Both the position numbers and the translations under genes were made by a program. Shown here piece after piece: positions 11,505-23,231 of a DNA stretch of 64,000 nt. The notes beneath the pieces are model-generated. The model had not been told where the DNA came from and did not search any database. It worked only from the letters and a program-made list of their open reading frames with translations. The DNA is taken from assembly GCA_914767715.1 (NCBI GenBank), contig OU612071.1, positions 11,205,493 to 11,269,492 on the forward strand, read 5' to 3'. This DNA comes from Membranipora membranacea (taxonomy: Eukaryota; Bryozoa; Gymnolaemata; Cheilostomatida; Membraniporidae). Positions within the stretch are counted from its first letter, which is position 1. Each line of letters begins with the position of its first letter.

Positions 11505-14500
11505 ATGCCAGATTTAAAAAATATTTTTGGATGTCATACCGGATATCCCAGAGAACTCTTCACTGATGTTAGCCAGGTAGGTATTCTGATATTTGATATT
11601 ACTATACAATAAAGATTATATAAGTATGTATATATATCTGTTTTAATGTGTATTTATTTATTACGTTTATTATTTATTTTCTAATTAATATGAAAAATTT
11701 AATTCATTTACTTTATATAATATACCTCCCACCTTCTTAGCCACTCAACTAGGCTGTCTAGTGTCTTCCACATAGTTTTATAGTTTTATAGTTTTACCAT
11801 TCGATTGCCTCTGTTGTAGCTTGTAAACATAATAACCTACTTTGAATATTACAGTCTTTTAAAACAGCTATGATATGATCCCTAACTGACACAAAATTTA
11901 CTTTTTTGATCCTCAACAAGGCTGATTAGTCATTGGTATAATTATCGGATAATACTTATTAGCCAAATCTATTATTTAGATACAGGAGTTTACATGTGCA
12001 AGAAGAGAGTGTGGCGGTTCCTCTACCTCGGACAGGAATATAGTGAACGAAGCCATTAAATTAGAGTGTGGTCATAGATGCTGCCGAGAATGTCGGGATA
12101 TAATCATGAAAAGGTAGGACTGCTATGTAGGCCTATAATCGTGTCTAACATGAGAGGAGAAATCTAAATTGCTTCTATCACTACAGTCTAGTTCATGCAA
12201 TCATTCTACCAGTTAAGTGCTGTATTTTGGCTATAGTTGCGGGTCCCCATCATATTGGAGGTCTCAGTCTATAATTGAGAGCACCATGGCAACCCTTTAA
12301 ATAGCCCATGTACAGAGTTGAAACCATAAGCTTTACTGAAATGAAAATTCTTCTCAACTTTTCTCAATCACCACGTTTGTCTCCTCTCTATCGCTCTATA
12401 ACATATAAATATGTATGAAATGTTCAATGATACATTGCAAGAGTATATATTGGGTTATTTCTACTTTTTTTCAACTGCAGGCCAAGAAATCTGCAACATT
12501 GTGATGAATGTGATAAAGAGAAGAGGAGCTATAGTTCCTTCGCAAGCGACAGTCTGGATAATTTTTTAAGGTGCGACCACTCACGTTGTTAAACTGTCTC
12601 AGCTTGATTTTTGTAGACCACAGTGATATGTTTTTTGTATGGGCAGTGTTTGTTTATGTAACGCACAAATCTAATTTGGCTGTGGTTTGTACGGCTATTG
12701 GCATTTTACACTTGCTAACTGTTGGCGGCTATATTTAGAATATGTGAAGGCTTTGCAAACATACATAGCACATACGTACGTATATGTGTACGAACGTGCG
12801 TACGCACACACACATGCACATACATCATTACATATGTCATACATACGCAAAAATCCTGCTTTAAAATATTGTTTTGCAGTCACCGAGAGTTGAAACAAAA
12901 TGTACCAAGTAGGAGAGAAGACATTAACAGAGGTGAGAGGTGCACCTCTGAACATGAAACCCTTTCTCACAACCAGGTTAATGGTTTTATGGTGCTATGA
13001 GTGTGCTCTCTGTGAGATTGTTCAGGAAATGCAACTGTTAAATAAATTTGGCTTGAGTGTTTAGATGGTTTTGTAGCAGCTTACTTTATCTAAAAAGCAT
13101 TTTCTCATCGCTATCTTTTGCTTTCCTGGACACCCTTACTCTTTCAATCTTTCAACTAGGCAATTTTGTTCGAAAACCATTCCTTAGTAAATCATTCAAT
13201 TCCGTTCAATAGCTTGTTCCCTTAGAAAAGAATGGTCAAACAGAAATGTTCGCATCTCATATACTATTTGAATACAACATTATCATTATCATTGTAGATG
13301 CTGATGGATGTTCATTTTCAACCCAAGCTGACCCGGAGGCTGATAGGTTTATACAGAACCTGGAAGTTTTCTGCCCTTATGGCTGTGATCGGGGGATGCG
13401 CATCAGAGATATGAAGGTGAGCAGCATGATAGAATCCAAACCTAATTGTAGGAAGAGAGTATTATATTATATATAATCATTTCACATTGCTTGCATTAAC
13501 AGGTATAGGGGCTTATCAAAGGTATCATACAATATTACAGCCCAACGGTAAGACATGAACCCAACCCCCATTCATAATAGTTACATTTGCCTCCTCAAAC
13601 AAAACTGGGATAAGACAATTAAAAGAAACACAATTTCCTGGCTGTCCTCATAGGAGTCAAACCAATTGACTTGACAATCTCTTAACATGATATATCACTT
13701 TTTGAAACTTTTTAATATTGTATTGGTGATTATATCTAATAGTTATTTTCACAGTTTAAACCTCCCAAATATTTGACGTTGAGTCGCAGCGACCTCTAGA
13801 AGTTCATTTTGGGGCAAGAAGTGCCGTTTTTAAATTGTGCTCTCTGTGCCTTGTGTTTTAGGTATTTGATTAGTTTATGCTTTCACCATATAGAGGAGGC
13901 ATGGCACTAATTGGAGGGGTGATATTTTGGTGAAACTTTATGATTTTAGGCCTCCTGTCTTCGAGACTTGAAATTGATTTTTGCAATGGTAATAGGGCCA
14001 TTTCTGACCCCTCATTACATGCGACCCAAATAATGAAGAAACTAAAATTTCCAAATCATTATACCATTTTGGTCTTGTACTGCCACTTCAATCAATAATC
14101 TTACCAGCTTACAGATCCTGGTTGTCACAACTGTAACAGATAATAACCCAAATTTTAACTAATTTAGGTCAAAATTTTACAGCCAAAAATCAGAAATTCA
14201 GAAAGATGTCAGTCAAATTTGTTGTCAGCATGATGAACAACAGGAGATTGTCTAGGTTTTGATTGAAGCGATTGTTGATAATGGCTTTACATCTTTACAT
14301 TTATTATTTGTTTCAAGTAATAAATGTGTCCAAGGTACCCGAGTTAACTGCTCTCTGCACGTGAACCTATAACTCCTATTTCGGCATCTTTTCTCTGTAT
14401 AAGTAATTCCTTGAAACAGTAAATGTTAACACCATACCCTCAATGGGTAATCTGTGATATCTCACAATGTTATCTACTTGATTATATACTTACATGTAGA

Positions 14501-17500
14501 CACTTAACGATCTCAGCTATTTTCTCTTTCTTTCAGAGGCATTGTCGACAAGCTCATAAAGATGTAAGTATTGCTGCTCTGAGTCGGTTGTTTGTACTAA
14601 TTATTATTGTTTTAACAGATTTCGGTGAATGCAGTGCCACAGGACTTTTCTTCAATAAGGAGTGAATCCATCACATTTTGATACCAAATTCCCTTAATGG
14701 GTTGACACTGATTTTCCATAAGTTTTGTTGCGCGTGAATCTCAGAATGCAAGTTCATCTGGTTACATGTACTAGGGCTGTATACATGAGTTTTGAAGTGG
14801 TAGTGCCATGCGGGGTGGGTGCGGGAGGGGCGCTGTAGCGCCTTCCGGCTAGGGGGGCCTCCCCCAGAAAATTAAAAAAAATCAGAGTCAGTTCCAAGGC
14901 ATTTCAGCCCTAATGAGGAGAAAATTGACAAGAAAATGTTGTCTTGACTATGATTAGGTTCAATAATGGTAATAATGGTTTTGTGTGAGGAACTTGCCAA
15001 CATTTAACTTTGACATGCTCAATACCTCTCTGCAAGCAATTTAGAACATGCAAGATAGGCCCAAAGGTAACTTTAGAGGCAGGCCTTTGCACTGAAGGTA
15101 ATTAACATGTTTCAGTTTTGGATTTATTGATGAACTCTAAACCTCATAACAAGCAGAAATTTGTAATTATGAATTAGCTACAACAGCTTTATCGCTCCAT
15201 AATCCCTACATATAACACAAAGGGCCACCTGAGCACCTGCTATCGGCAAACATAAATAGAGTCAATGTGTATTCATAACACCTATGGCAATTTTAGGAGT
15301 TTTTCAACATTGACCTCCTGAAAAAGTGGTAGGGCCAGGGGCCATTGACTCTATGGATACACCCCTGACAAGTATTAAGGACTTATTCTTCTCCAGAAAA
15401 AAAATAGAATATGTATATTATTCTATTTTTACTTCTCATAGGAGCAAACCAGATATTGTATTGTAATAAATTCCAGAATGTGTTGAAGATTACACTGATT
15501 ATTAATATGACAGCTTCTTTGTAAATACTTCAGTATCACCCCTACTGACTGTGTAACTTTTACTCGTAAATAAATACTTGCGATGATTTTCTTCTCTCAC
15601 AGCTCACTGCCGACCGCACAGGAAAACTGCAGATGTTTGTAGGCTACGGCCTGCGTAACCAGCGAGTCACAGCTATGCAGATGGTGATGGCTAACTTGGT
15701 ACCGATAAAGGATGGAGATATTTGGTATTTCTTGTGTCCAGACTGCAGATTTATTATTGGAGATTTTCCACCTGACTCTGATGTCAATCCTTATGTCTAC
15801 CACAAATTAAAAAGACCTAACTGTCCTGCAATGATAAGTGAGTGTGTGTATCTTATGTAGTTTTCAGTTTTACGCAGTTACAGTTGCAGAAAGATATGAA
15901 GCTATTTAGATTCTGAAAGTACATCACCTCTGTCAATGACGCACCTACTTATGTAGCAAACAGAAATTAACTTCTAAAGTTTCACTTCTTGTTAATACTG
16001 ATCAGGTTATGCTCGAGCCGAACCTTCTGAAGGGAGAGGAGACTTATTTTCTGCTCCTGTACAAAAGTCTAACCAAACCTACGAAACAATCAACCAGGAA
16101 ATGTAAATATAAATCACTATAATAATGGGCGGATAATCCCAAATTCAGCCAAAGGAACATAAAATTAAATTGAATCATCATTTATATAGCCACACACTTT
16201 TTAACTTCCACTCTCCTGAGAACTCCAGTGCTTTGCAAAACGTATCATATGATGTAATCGAAAAACACAGGCTAGCGAAGATTTAAAAGAAATCCTGTAT
16301 TGTTCATCATTTATATCAATTATGAATGAGAAAGCATCAACGATATACAACTGTTTTTTTGCTGCAAGCAGAACTATGAAAATAATAGATAAGAGTATAA
16401 TTGTTATCATCCATCTTGTGTTTGTTCGCAGGAAAAACAAAACGTTTAAAAATGTGAGGCAGGAAGTGATGTCTTGTCAGTCGGGAGATTCACAAAACAT
16501 GACAAGAGAGTCAAGTAGAATAATGACTTTCCCTGCAGAAACAATAACAGCAAGACGCCTGGCGTCCTTCGGCTGCTACATGAGTCAAGGTATCGTACAT
16601 TACTAACACTAAACTGATAGAGTGGTGCATGGCAAGGCATAGAAAGTCAAACATTATGTGGCTGTAATTTGTATTTGAGGCTTTCAGCACACAGATGATG
16701 ATTTTTGTAATGTATGACATTGTACCGCCTAGCAGATCAATGATTGTGTTTGGGATCTAACTGTCAGTGTCATGTTAATGTTTTCTATGATAGGGATGGA
16801 CAAAATCCGCTGTGCGTTTTGTGGTTTTCAAGAAGAATTCTATGAATCTATGCTAACATCACTACAAGCCTGCAAGGACATAGTAAAACGGCATTTAATG
16901 GAGATGGGATGCCCATTTCTGAAAGGTTTGTGTATGACATCGCGTAGTATAAATATGAAAAAATAATACACTTGGATGCACATTGCACAGGCCTTCTGTA
17001 GTTGGTGCAAGTCTAGTGGTGGAGTTCCCCAGAGGGTGAGGCCTCGACCCATAGACAAACACAATGTTTTGTCTATGCCTCGACCACTGGACTTGCACCA
17101 ACTACAGAAGACCTGTGCTTGGATGGCATTGAACTGTTTTTAACTCTTGTGAATTTGTGATGATATAGCAATATAGTTTTCAACTAAGCGGGACTGATCT
17201 CAGAAATTAAAGAGTTCACTTAATTATTTGCAGGAATGGACAGAAGCAATATTCCTTGTGTCAGTGAGCCACAGAGCTGGGGAAGCCCGGTGGAGTTTAT
17301 AACGTCACCAGACAACAGAGAGCTCGCTGATGATGAGCTAGGTGTGAGTAGTGAGAGACCAGACATGAGTTATATGGCTGTGAAGGATAGAAGGATAGAG
17401 AGTCTACGATCCCAGGTCGAGGACACCGCGAAGGTCAAGGGACTCGCTGATGCAGGATTCTACATTACTAAAGGTTCAAAGTATACATTAAATCAGTGAT

Positions 17501-20498
17501 AGAAAAACAGAACAAAACGGTACTGTGCTCACTTTAATTTCCTACTTTTCTTTTGCAGCGGCAGTTTATAGAGAGTGTTTCATGTTTAAACAAAAAATCA
17601 CACATATATCCTCGTTCTCGTTGCATTCTCTCTCCACTATAATGTCTCACAGTTACAGATCATGCCACTGTCTGTAGTAAATCAATTATTTTAACCTCTT
17701 TTCTTCTTCGTAACAATGAATCAACCGGTATGCTCGATAGAATGTGACTGAAAATACAAAATTCAAATAAAGCAAATTTGTACTGTGCTCACCTTTCTTT
17801 TACTGGGTGGCAGTTGGAAAACGAAAGGGTTTCAAAATTAAACCACATAGTTTGTGTTTTCAGTATCATTCTCCCCACTTTAATAACTCACCAGTTATCA
17901 ATCACATCCCTGTTCTTAGTAAATCAGTGCAATATTTCTTGTTTGTAGAAATGAATCAACCCGCATGCTTCTGGTGCGGCATTGCAGTTCCGGATGTCAA
18001 CAAAATAATGGTTGCAGAAATTTGGAGTTGTCACGCCACTCTCTCACCTCGCTGCGGCTTTGTTATAAAAGAAAAAGGGGAGGAGTTTGTTCAGGATCAA
18101 TACAGTGACCATGACAATCTGGTAAATACAGCACATGAAACATAAATGAAATCTCAGACATATAAAGAGGTAGTAAAACAAATGTGTTCCTCTCTGTGCA
18201 ATGTTCCCTCTGTGGTGGCGGAGGGATATTGCAAAATCGAGGCGGCCCGCAATTCCCGACTTTTGCAATATTCCTCCGCCACAGAGGGAACAAACTGGTT
18301 CTAGGGAGAAAGGGCTTTTGAGGGTAACTCTTAGTAAGTCTTTAGCTATTCGAGTTGCTCGAAGATCCGGATATCATGACCAACAAGTACCCACATACCT
18401 AAAGATCAGAGACTTTTGAATATGTACAACACAAATTAGATCTAAATTTACAATTTAGTCTTGATAATGAAGTGTTGGAAAATAGGGTACTAATGAATAA
18501 TAAGAGAAAAAAACATCCTAATTTGCCGTTTGCCATACAAGACATACTTATACAAGACATATGCTTAAGTCCCTTGAGAGCGCACAGTATTGGTATGCCA
18601 CACCCTCCAGTATTAAAGGCCACTCCCTTCAGTTGAAGGCTTCTCCCTCCAGCTGTAAGGCCACTCCCCATTGATATAGTATGAAAATACTTATTTATAA
18701 TAATAATAATAATAATAATGAAGTTTATTTATGAAATGCTTAATAAAATTGTTTAAAAACAATGATTTCTAAGCGTTGTACATTTGATAAAAGGTTAAAA
18801 TAGAAACATATAATATGAAATAAGCCTGCTGGTAAAATAAATAAAATTGATTAAAATTTTTTTATCATAAAAAAATTAATGGGATGAGAAAACAAATGAT
18901 GAAAGATGAGATAATTAAGATAATTAAAACCTACAAGTGGCAACTGCCCAGAACCTAAAAATCAACTCTAAAACCTAAATATATGGGGTATATGCGTCCC
19001 GGAAAAGATACGTTTTTACCTTTAAATGAGGAGGTGGAAGAGAAATCGCGAAGGTAAGATGGTAGGGAGTTCCATACAGCTGGTAAAGTGGAATTAATGG
19101 ATCGACCACCCACTGTTGTTAGCCTACATTTAAAATTGCTCACAAGAGTGTTGGCTAAGTTGAAACGAGTGGTTCGGGCATGCTTAGAAGTTGTGAAAGA
19201 TTGAGAAATGTAGGAAAGGATGAGACGGGGATGATGGACGGTTTTATGAGCCATGATTGATAACTTGAATTTTGATCGGGACCTGACGGTAGCCAGTGCA
19301 GTTTGACCCTGGCTTCAGTGGCTGACGAATAGTGGTTTGTACCTGTGATACATTTGGCGCAGGAATTTTGAATGACTTGGAGACGTGAGACTAGATTGTC
19401 AGGTAATGCGTAGAAGAATGAGTTACAGAAATCAAGCCTGTTTGTAATGAATGCATGTATGAGTGTGGAAAACTGGCTTTCATGAATGAAGGTTCTGATC
19501 GATTTAAGTCGTTTTAGTTGAAAGAAACATGATTTTCGAACATCACTGACGCGAGCATGAAAATCTAACTTAGAGTCCATGATCACGCAAAGATTTCGAA
19601 CAGTAGCTGAAGGAGGAACAGAGACATGATCAGTTAATTCAAGTGATGAAAATGAGGATGATTGTTTATTGCGTGAGAGTGGGATGAATTGAGTTTTTGC
19701 GGGATTAAGTTTCAAGTGGCTGTTTTCCATGAAAGAGGAGATTATCGAGAAAGCTTGCCTGACTCTTGATCTTGCTATTATTTCATTGTTGATGGATTCA
19801 CTCTCACCAACACTCACCCAGAACTGGGTGTCATCAGCATGCATGCGACATTTCACCCCGATATTATCAAGTAGACTAGGTAATGAGGCCATCACACAAT
19901 TAAACAAAATAGGGCCAAGCACGCTGCCTTGAGGCACACCTACATTGCAAGGTGACCTCTATTTCATTTACCGTAAAACAGGCTTTATAAGTAAATCAAC
20001 CCTTTCCAAAAATTATATTGACCAGCTGAAAAAATCTGCCCTTCCCCAATCACAAAACCCAGCAGAGAGGAGCGTAATCTAATCTTATCTCATAATCTAA
20101 TTTAACTGTGGTTCATACGTGTATTGGCATAAAACCCTTGCTAACTGTTGGCGGCTATATCTAGAATGAGTGAAGGTTTTGCAAACATACATACGTACAC
20201 ACATACGCTCATACGTAAATACAAGAGAGGAGCGTGATCGCCCCCCCCCATGCATGATGACCACCGATATTTGCGCTCCTCTACATGAAAGTTACATTAC
20301 ATAGTGGGTACAGTAACTGAATCGAATACTGGCCGCTACAAAATATTTTCTAATGTTTCAATTTCTCTTTTTTTTCAGCCCTATTTGGTTACAAAAGCCA
20401 TCACTGGGATCTTAGAAGATACTGATGTTTACTGGGAGACTCCTGCGCTGTATGGTCAAACCTACAATACAGAGTTACTGGACGGGATAAAACTGTAA
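11505..20498 (+). CDS. RING / TRAF-zinc-finger / three-BIR protein (TRAF-IAP-like)
   Basis: Thirteen exons: 11505-11576, 11986-12113, 12481-12570, 12880-12932, 13298-13416, 14537-14563, 15603-15837, 16006-16102, 16432-16589, 16794-16925, 17234-17473, 17949-18121, 20379-20498. All borders are GT-AG, phases agree throughout, and they sum to 547 codons plus TAA. The ATG is in good context (AAAATGC). A RING finger at residues 28-77 has ligands C28, C33, C52, H54, C57, C60, C74, C77. A TRAF-type finger has C140-x3-C144-x11-H156-x4-H161. BIR1 has C208-PD-C211-x18-H230-x6-C237. BIR2 has C333-AF-C336-x23-H360-x5-C366. BIR3 has C457-FW-C460-x18-H479-x6-C486. BIR2 and BIR3 are each split by a phase-1 intron at the glycine before the first Cys. 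RING domains are usually ubiquitin ligases, and BIRs bind caspases or IAP-binding peptides; the combined role in death or immune signalling is inferred. A LINE sits antisense in the last intron. The junction of exons 6 and 7 (14563 to 15603) is the least certain link, because an alternative terminal exon lies at 14619-14681. Confidence 0.82.
12668..12790 (+). repeat. Dispersed repeat, copy 1
   Basis: The segment includes CTTGCTAACTGTTGGCGGCT and GCAAACATACATA. It is repeated with small differences at about 20095-20225, in the same orientation, and both copies run into a CA/CATACG-rich tail. Both lie in introns of the plus-strand BIR gene. Confidence 0.6.
14619..14681 (+). other. Possible alternative terminal exon of the RING/TRAF-finger part
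   Basis: After the 27-base exon 14537-14563 (phase 0), an acceptor TTTTAACAG at 14618 opens a phase-0 frame of 20 codons ending in TGA at 14681. If used, the transcript would encode only the RING and TRAF-type finger, about 183 residues, without BIRs. Nothing else supports it, and the tail sequence is not recognisable. Confidence 0.3.
16986..17118. mobile_element. Hairpin MITE, family with 37360-37494
   Basis: The ends are CACAGGCCTTCTGTAGTTGG and its complement, and the element is almost entirely one stem. It is flanked by CTTGGATGCACATTG on the left and CTTGGATGGCATTG on the right, a likely target duplication of about 14 bp. It lies in the intron after exon 10 of the plus-strand BIR gene. 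A second copy lies in an EGF-gene intron. Confidence 0.65.
17518..17735 (+). pseudogene. Decayed duplicate of the BIR3 zinc-half exon and its 5' intron flank
   Basis: The segment starting TACTGTGCTCAC resembles 17784-17970 along its length, through a CTCAC-AGTTA-C-ATCA stretch. It ends in ATGAATCAACCGGTATGCTC, matching the start of the functional exon at 17949 (ATGAATCAACCCGCATGCTT). In this copy the acceptor AG is lost (GTAACA instead of GTAGAA) and the exon breaks down after about 20 bases. It is a relic of a tandem exon duplication. Confidence 0.6.
18200..18292. mobile_element. Short hairpin element
   Basis: ATGTTCCCTCTGTGG at 18200, continuing through GGCGGAGGGATATTGCAAAA, is complementary to the stretch ending GAGGGAACAAA at 18292. 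The stem is about 38 bp with a loop of about 20 bases that is GC-rich (GGCGGCCCGC). It lies in the last intron of the plus-strand BIR gene. Confidence 0.55.
18690..19960 (-). mobile_element. 5'-truncated CR1/L2-like LINE (reverse transcriptase C-terminal part)
   Basis: On the minus strand a frame at 19937-19155 begins at the VPQGSVLGP block of non-LTR reverse transcriptases. It carries a YADD-box variant, HADDTQF, and continues through a thumb-like region with RLDFCNSFFYALP. A second frame (19254-18955) holds the typical C-terminal WNSLPSYLR motif, so a frameshift separates the two. A TAA/TTA trinucleotide run at about 18699-18720 lies at the 3' end, as expected for this class. Endonuclease and N-terminal reverse transcriptase are missing. 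Inserted antisense in the last intron of the plus-strand BIR gene; dead. Confidence 0.85.
20095..20225 (+). repeat. Dispersed repeat, copy 2
   Basis: Same element as 12668-12790, sharing CTAACTGTTGGCGGCTATAT and the following GCAAACATACATACGTAC, with the CATACG-rich tail. Located between the LINE and the last exon of the BIR gene. Confidence 0.6.
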
Positions 20499-20516
20499 AG
20501 TATGTAGATTAAAATA

Positions 20517-20680
20517 TAATATAGCAGGAGAGGTATACACCCAAGGGTGCTGGGGGCTGGAACAATCAGCAATGAAAGCTCCCCCAGTGGGACTCGAACC
20601 CACAACTCTTGCGCCACTAATCGCCCAGCAGTGAATAGAAAGCGCTCTAACCGATTGCGCCATCTCACCATCCCCAAAAA
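20517..20680 (-). mobile_element. tRNA-derived SINE, copy 1
   Basis: The reverse strand carries an A box (TGGCGCAATCGGTTAGAGCG) and a B box (GGTTCGAGTCCCACT) at tRNA-like spacing. A body follows with GGGGGAGCTTTCATTGCTG and ends near GTATACACC. A second, more decayed copy lies at 27364-27482. No paired acceptor stem, so it is not a functional tRNA gene. It lies 20 bases after the stop of the BIR gene, so it may form part of its 3' UTR. Confidence 0.75.
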
Positions 20681-20893
20681 AGAACGGGTCGATGGCGCTA
20701 ATTAGATAGCCTGCTATTCACTACTCGGAGTTGTGTTCTCTCATCCCACAGCACATTCCAATCCACCATTGCCATCCGATGAAACACAGCGTACGTGTGA
20801 GGGTTATTGGCCTTACATGGCCCGTTGCTGGGACCCCTTGTAGTAGGTTTTTAGCTGTCTTTCCAGCTTGTCAGCATGTCTTTCCATGCTGTC

Positions 20894-21139
20894 TGTGACT
20901 GCGGGTCAATGCGGGGATTTATTGGCGCCCCAATCCTGGATCTGGTCTGGGGGCTAGCTAGTCCATCCAATTGATGGCACCGATTGTCTCTAGGACCAAA
21001 ACTTTATAAGCACAATCTTTATTACAGTTTTACGATGCCAATACACCAATAAAGACCTAAACGTTCATCCGTCATTCTCCACTCCGTATAACCTCAAAAC
21101 CCGCAATCATCCCATACTGCAGTTGCAACTGCAGTAACA
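20894..21139 (+). repeat. 5' LTR (shortened)
   Basis: 246 bp, TG...CA. Compared with the 3' LTR it lacks about 230 bases between CTAGCTAG and CCAATTGATGGCACC, and repeats GCGGG near its start. AATAAA at 21048-21053 is the LTR polyadenylation signal. Confidence 0.85.
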
Positions 21140-21906
21140 GTAAAAATCATTTCTATGGGATTAATATCAGCAGCACTGTCAATATAGCTGCCTAAGGACT
21201 AACGACCACAAGTCCTTTGTATATGTCTATCAATAAACGGCGAATATGGCCCAGAGGTATATTATGCTACAGGAAATCTTACCATCCATCAGCTACTGTT
21301 AACTACTACAGATCTATACACTCATACTGTAAATCTAACACAATACCGCTCAGAGGTACATTACGATACATGAAAGTCCTAACCACTAACTGTTTACTGC
21401 TGCAGATCGGTACACGCTAACTGTTAATCTTACTGTGCAGCTCTCCATCAGCAAGAAGAATACACCACATACACAGACACAGCAGTAACCACGGTATTTG
21501 AAGCGACTATTGTATCATTGAATTCAGTTTCTACATGCCAAGCCACCGGCATTTCGCTGTATCATTACATGTGGTTCAACTTTATAGCTTGTGATTAAAA
21601 AACGAAGGAAAATTTATTTTCATTTTTTGTGTGGTTTTAATTTGTGAGTAAAAATTATTTTTTGATGTGTCACACCCAGTGCATCCTAGCTTATTCGTTT
21701 GCATATCAGCACTGTGGGGCCTTTGTAAGCGCAGCGCTGGGTCTTGTACTGCTCTTTGTTGTTATTGCGTGCATTTGTTCGCCGTCTGTGAGCGGCCGTT
21801 GCTGGTTGGTACTCTGGGCCAGGGTCAGGGGAGCTGTGCTATCTATCCCAACGTTGATTCATAGAAACAAAGTACGATTTGGGCTTTATAATCTAAAATC
21901 TCAATC

Positions 21907-23231
21907 ATGTCAACTGGTAATTTTACTGAGAGTGAACTCCAGACTAAACGTGTATTTGAGCTGCGAGCTATACTACAGTCAATAAACACACCAGTTTATG
22001 GATCAAAACAGCAGTTGATAGAGAAAATTTTGGCGCATTATGATTCAGTCCCCATAAGCAAACGAGAGATGCAAAATGAAATATCTCGTCTCCAGTCAGA
22101 AATTTCCAATATGACATCTGCATTGACTGATGAGTTCAGACACACCATGATGCTCTTCCAAAGTAGCCCAATTGGCAGTGAAGCAGAGGCAGCGGGGAAT
22201 TTTGAGGAGCCCATTCTAATCAACCCCATCATTAAACAGCCGTTTCTAAGAAATCAGATGGGTAAACAACCTAACCCAACAAAGGCTGATGGGCATCAAA
22301 TTGAAATGACCAAACCCAAGGTTTCACAAAAATCAAACGAAGTGAGGTTTTCAGAGAGTTTTATAAATTCAGCTCGCGCTCAAAAACCCAGTAGGGCTCA
22401 AACTGGAGGTAATGTGTCAGGTTTAGAAGATTTATCACCTAAGTTTGGCCTTTCCTCAAATTCAGTTCGTGATCAACAGCTCGTTATCCCTGTCAGTCAA
22501 ACTGCAGGCAATGTGTCAGATATAGAAAGTTTAGCACCAAGGTTTGCTCTTTCCTCGAATTCTGTTCATGATCAACAGCTCGTTAACCCTGTTAGTCGAA
22601 GTATCAAAAATAGCTGTCCTGACTCAGCCACATTTGAGTTGTATTCACCAGATGAGCTTGATAAAGCTAGTGTTGTTTCGAAGCATTCAGTGGCTCATGC
22701 CTTTTCTCAATGTAGTCCTGTCGTTGAACATGTTAAGCTACCAAGCTATATCACTCATCAAGGCCAGTTGTATTCAATATGTGGTAACTCTGTTGACGAT
22801 TGTTCTACAGCAAAAGCTAGACATGATGATTCTCCCCAACTTCCCACATCCCAACTACAAACTAATCCCTATCAAACCAAATCTTACCCAACTACTGATA
22901 GAAATATTTCTGTGCATGACAACTCTAGGTACATTGCAAATGCTATTCTGGCCACAAAAATGCCTTGTCCTGAACCTGCTGTGTTTAATGGTGAAGCAAT
23001 CAAGTACCGAGATTGGAACAAATCATTTACTCGGTTTGTAGACTCTAATTCGACGTTAGATAACAATGCAAAGTTGTTCCATCTATGGAAGTATACTACT
23101 GGTAAAGCTAGAGAGTTAGTTGAGGGCTATTATGATGAGGCTTACGATACGGCTCATGCAATTCTACATGATAGGTACGGTAATGCTTATAGGATAGCCT
23201 TAGCTTATCGTCAGAAGTTGCATGATTGGTT
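21907..23231 (+). pseudogene. BEL/Pao gag, 5' part
   Basis: The frame opens at ATG 21907. Residues about 8-45 resemble a SAP-like helix pair (FELRAILQSI, then QLIEKILAHY), followed by a short coiled coil, a repeated Ser/Gln-rich middle (two copies around SSNSV-DQQLV) and a DUF1759-type capsid region (PAVFNGEAIKYRDW, KLFHLWKYTTGKARELVEGY). At 23232 a transposon interrupts the frame, which then runs into a stop at 23383-23385. The matching gag sequence resumes at 24219. Broken copy. Confidence 0.8.

Noticed and set aside
12687-13000. Overlapping open frames on both strands around the CA/CATACG tract
   Set aside because: Low-complexity repeat keeps frames open; only 12880-12932 within it is a supported exon.
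20517-20680. tRNA gene on the minus strand
   Set aside because: A and B boxes are present, but there is no matching acceptor stem, and a related copy at 27364 shows it is a SINE.
21644-21985. Open frame upstream of gag in the BEL element
   Set aside because: It lies in the leader between 5' LTR and gag, overlaps gag in another frame and resembles no known domain.
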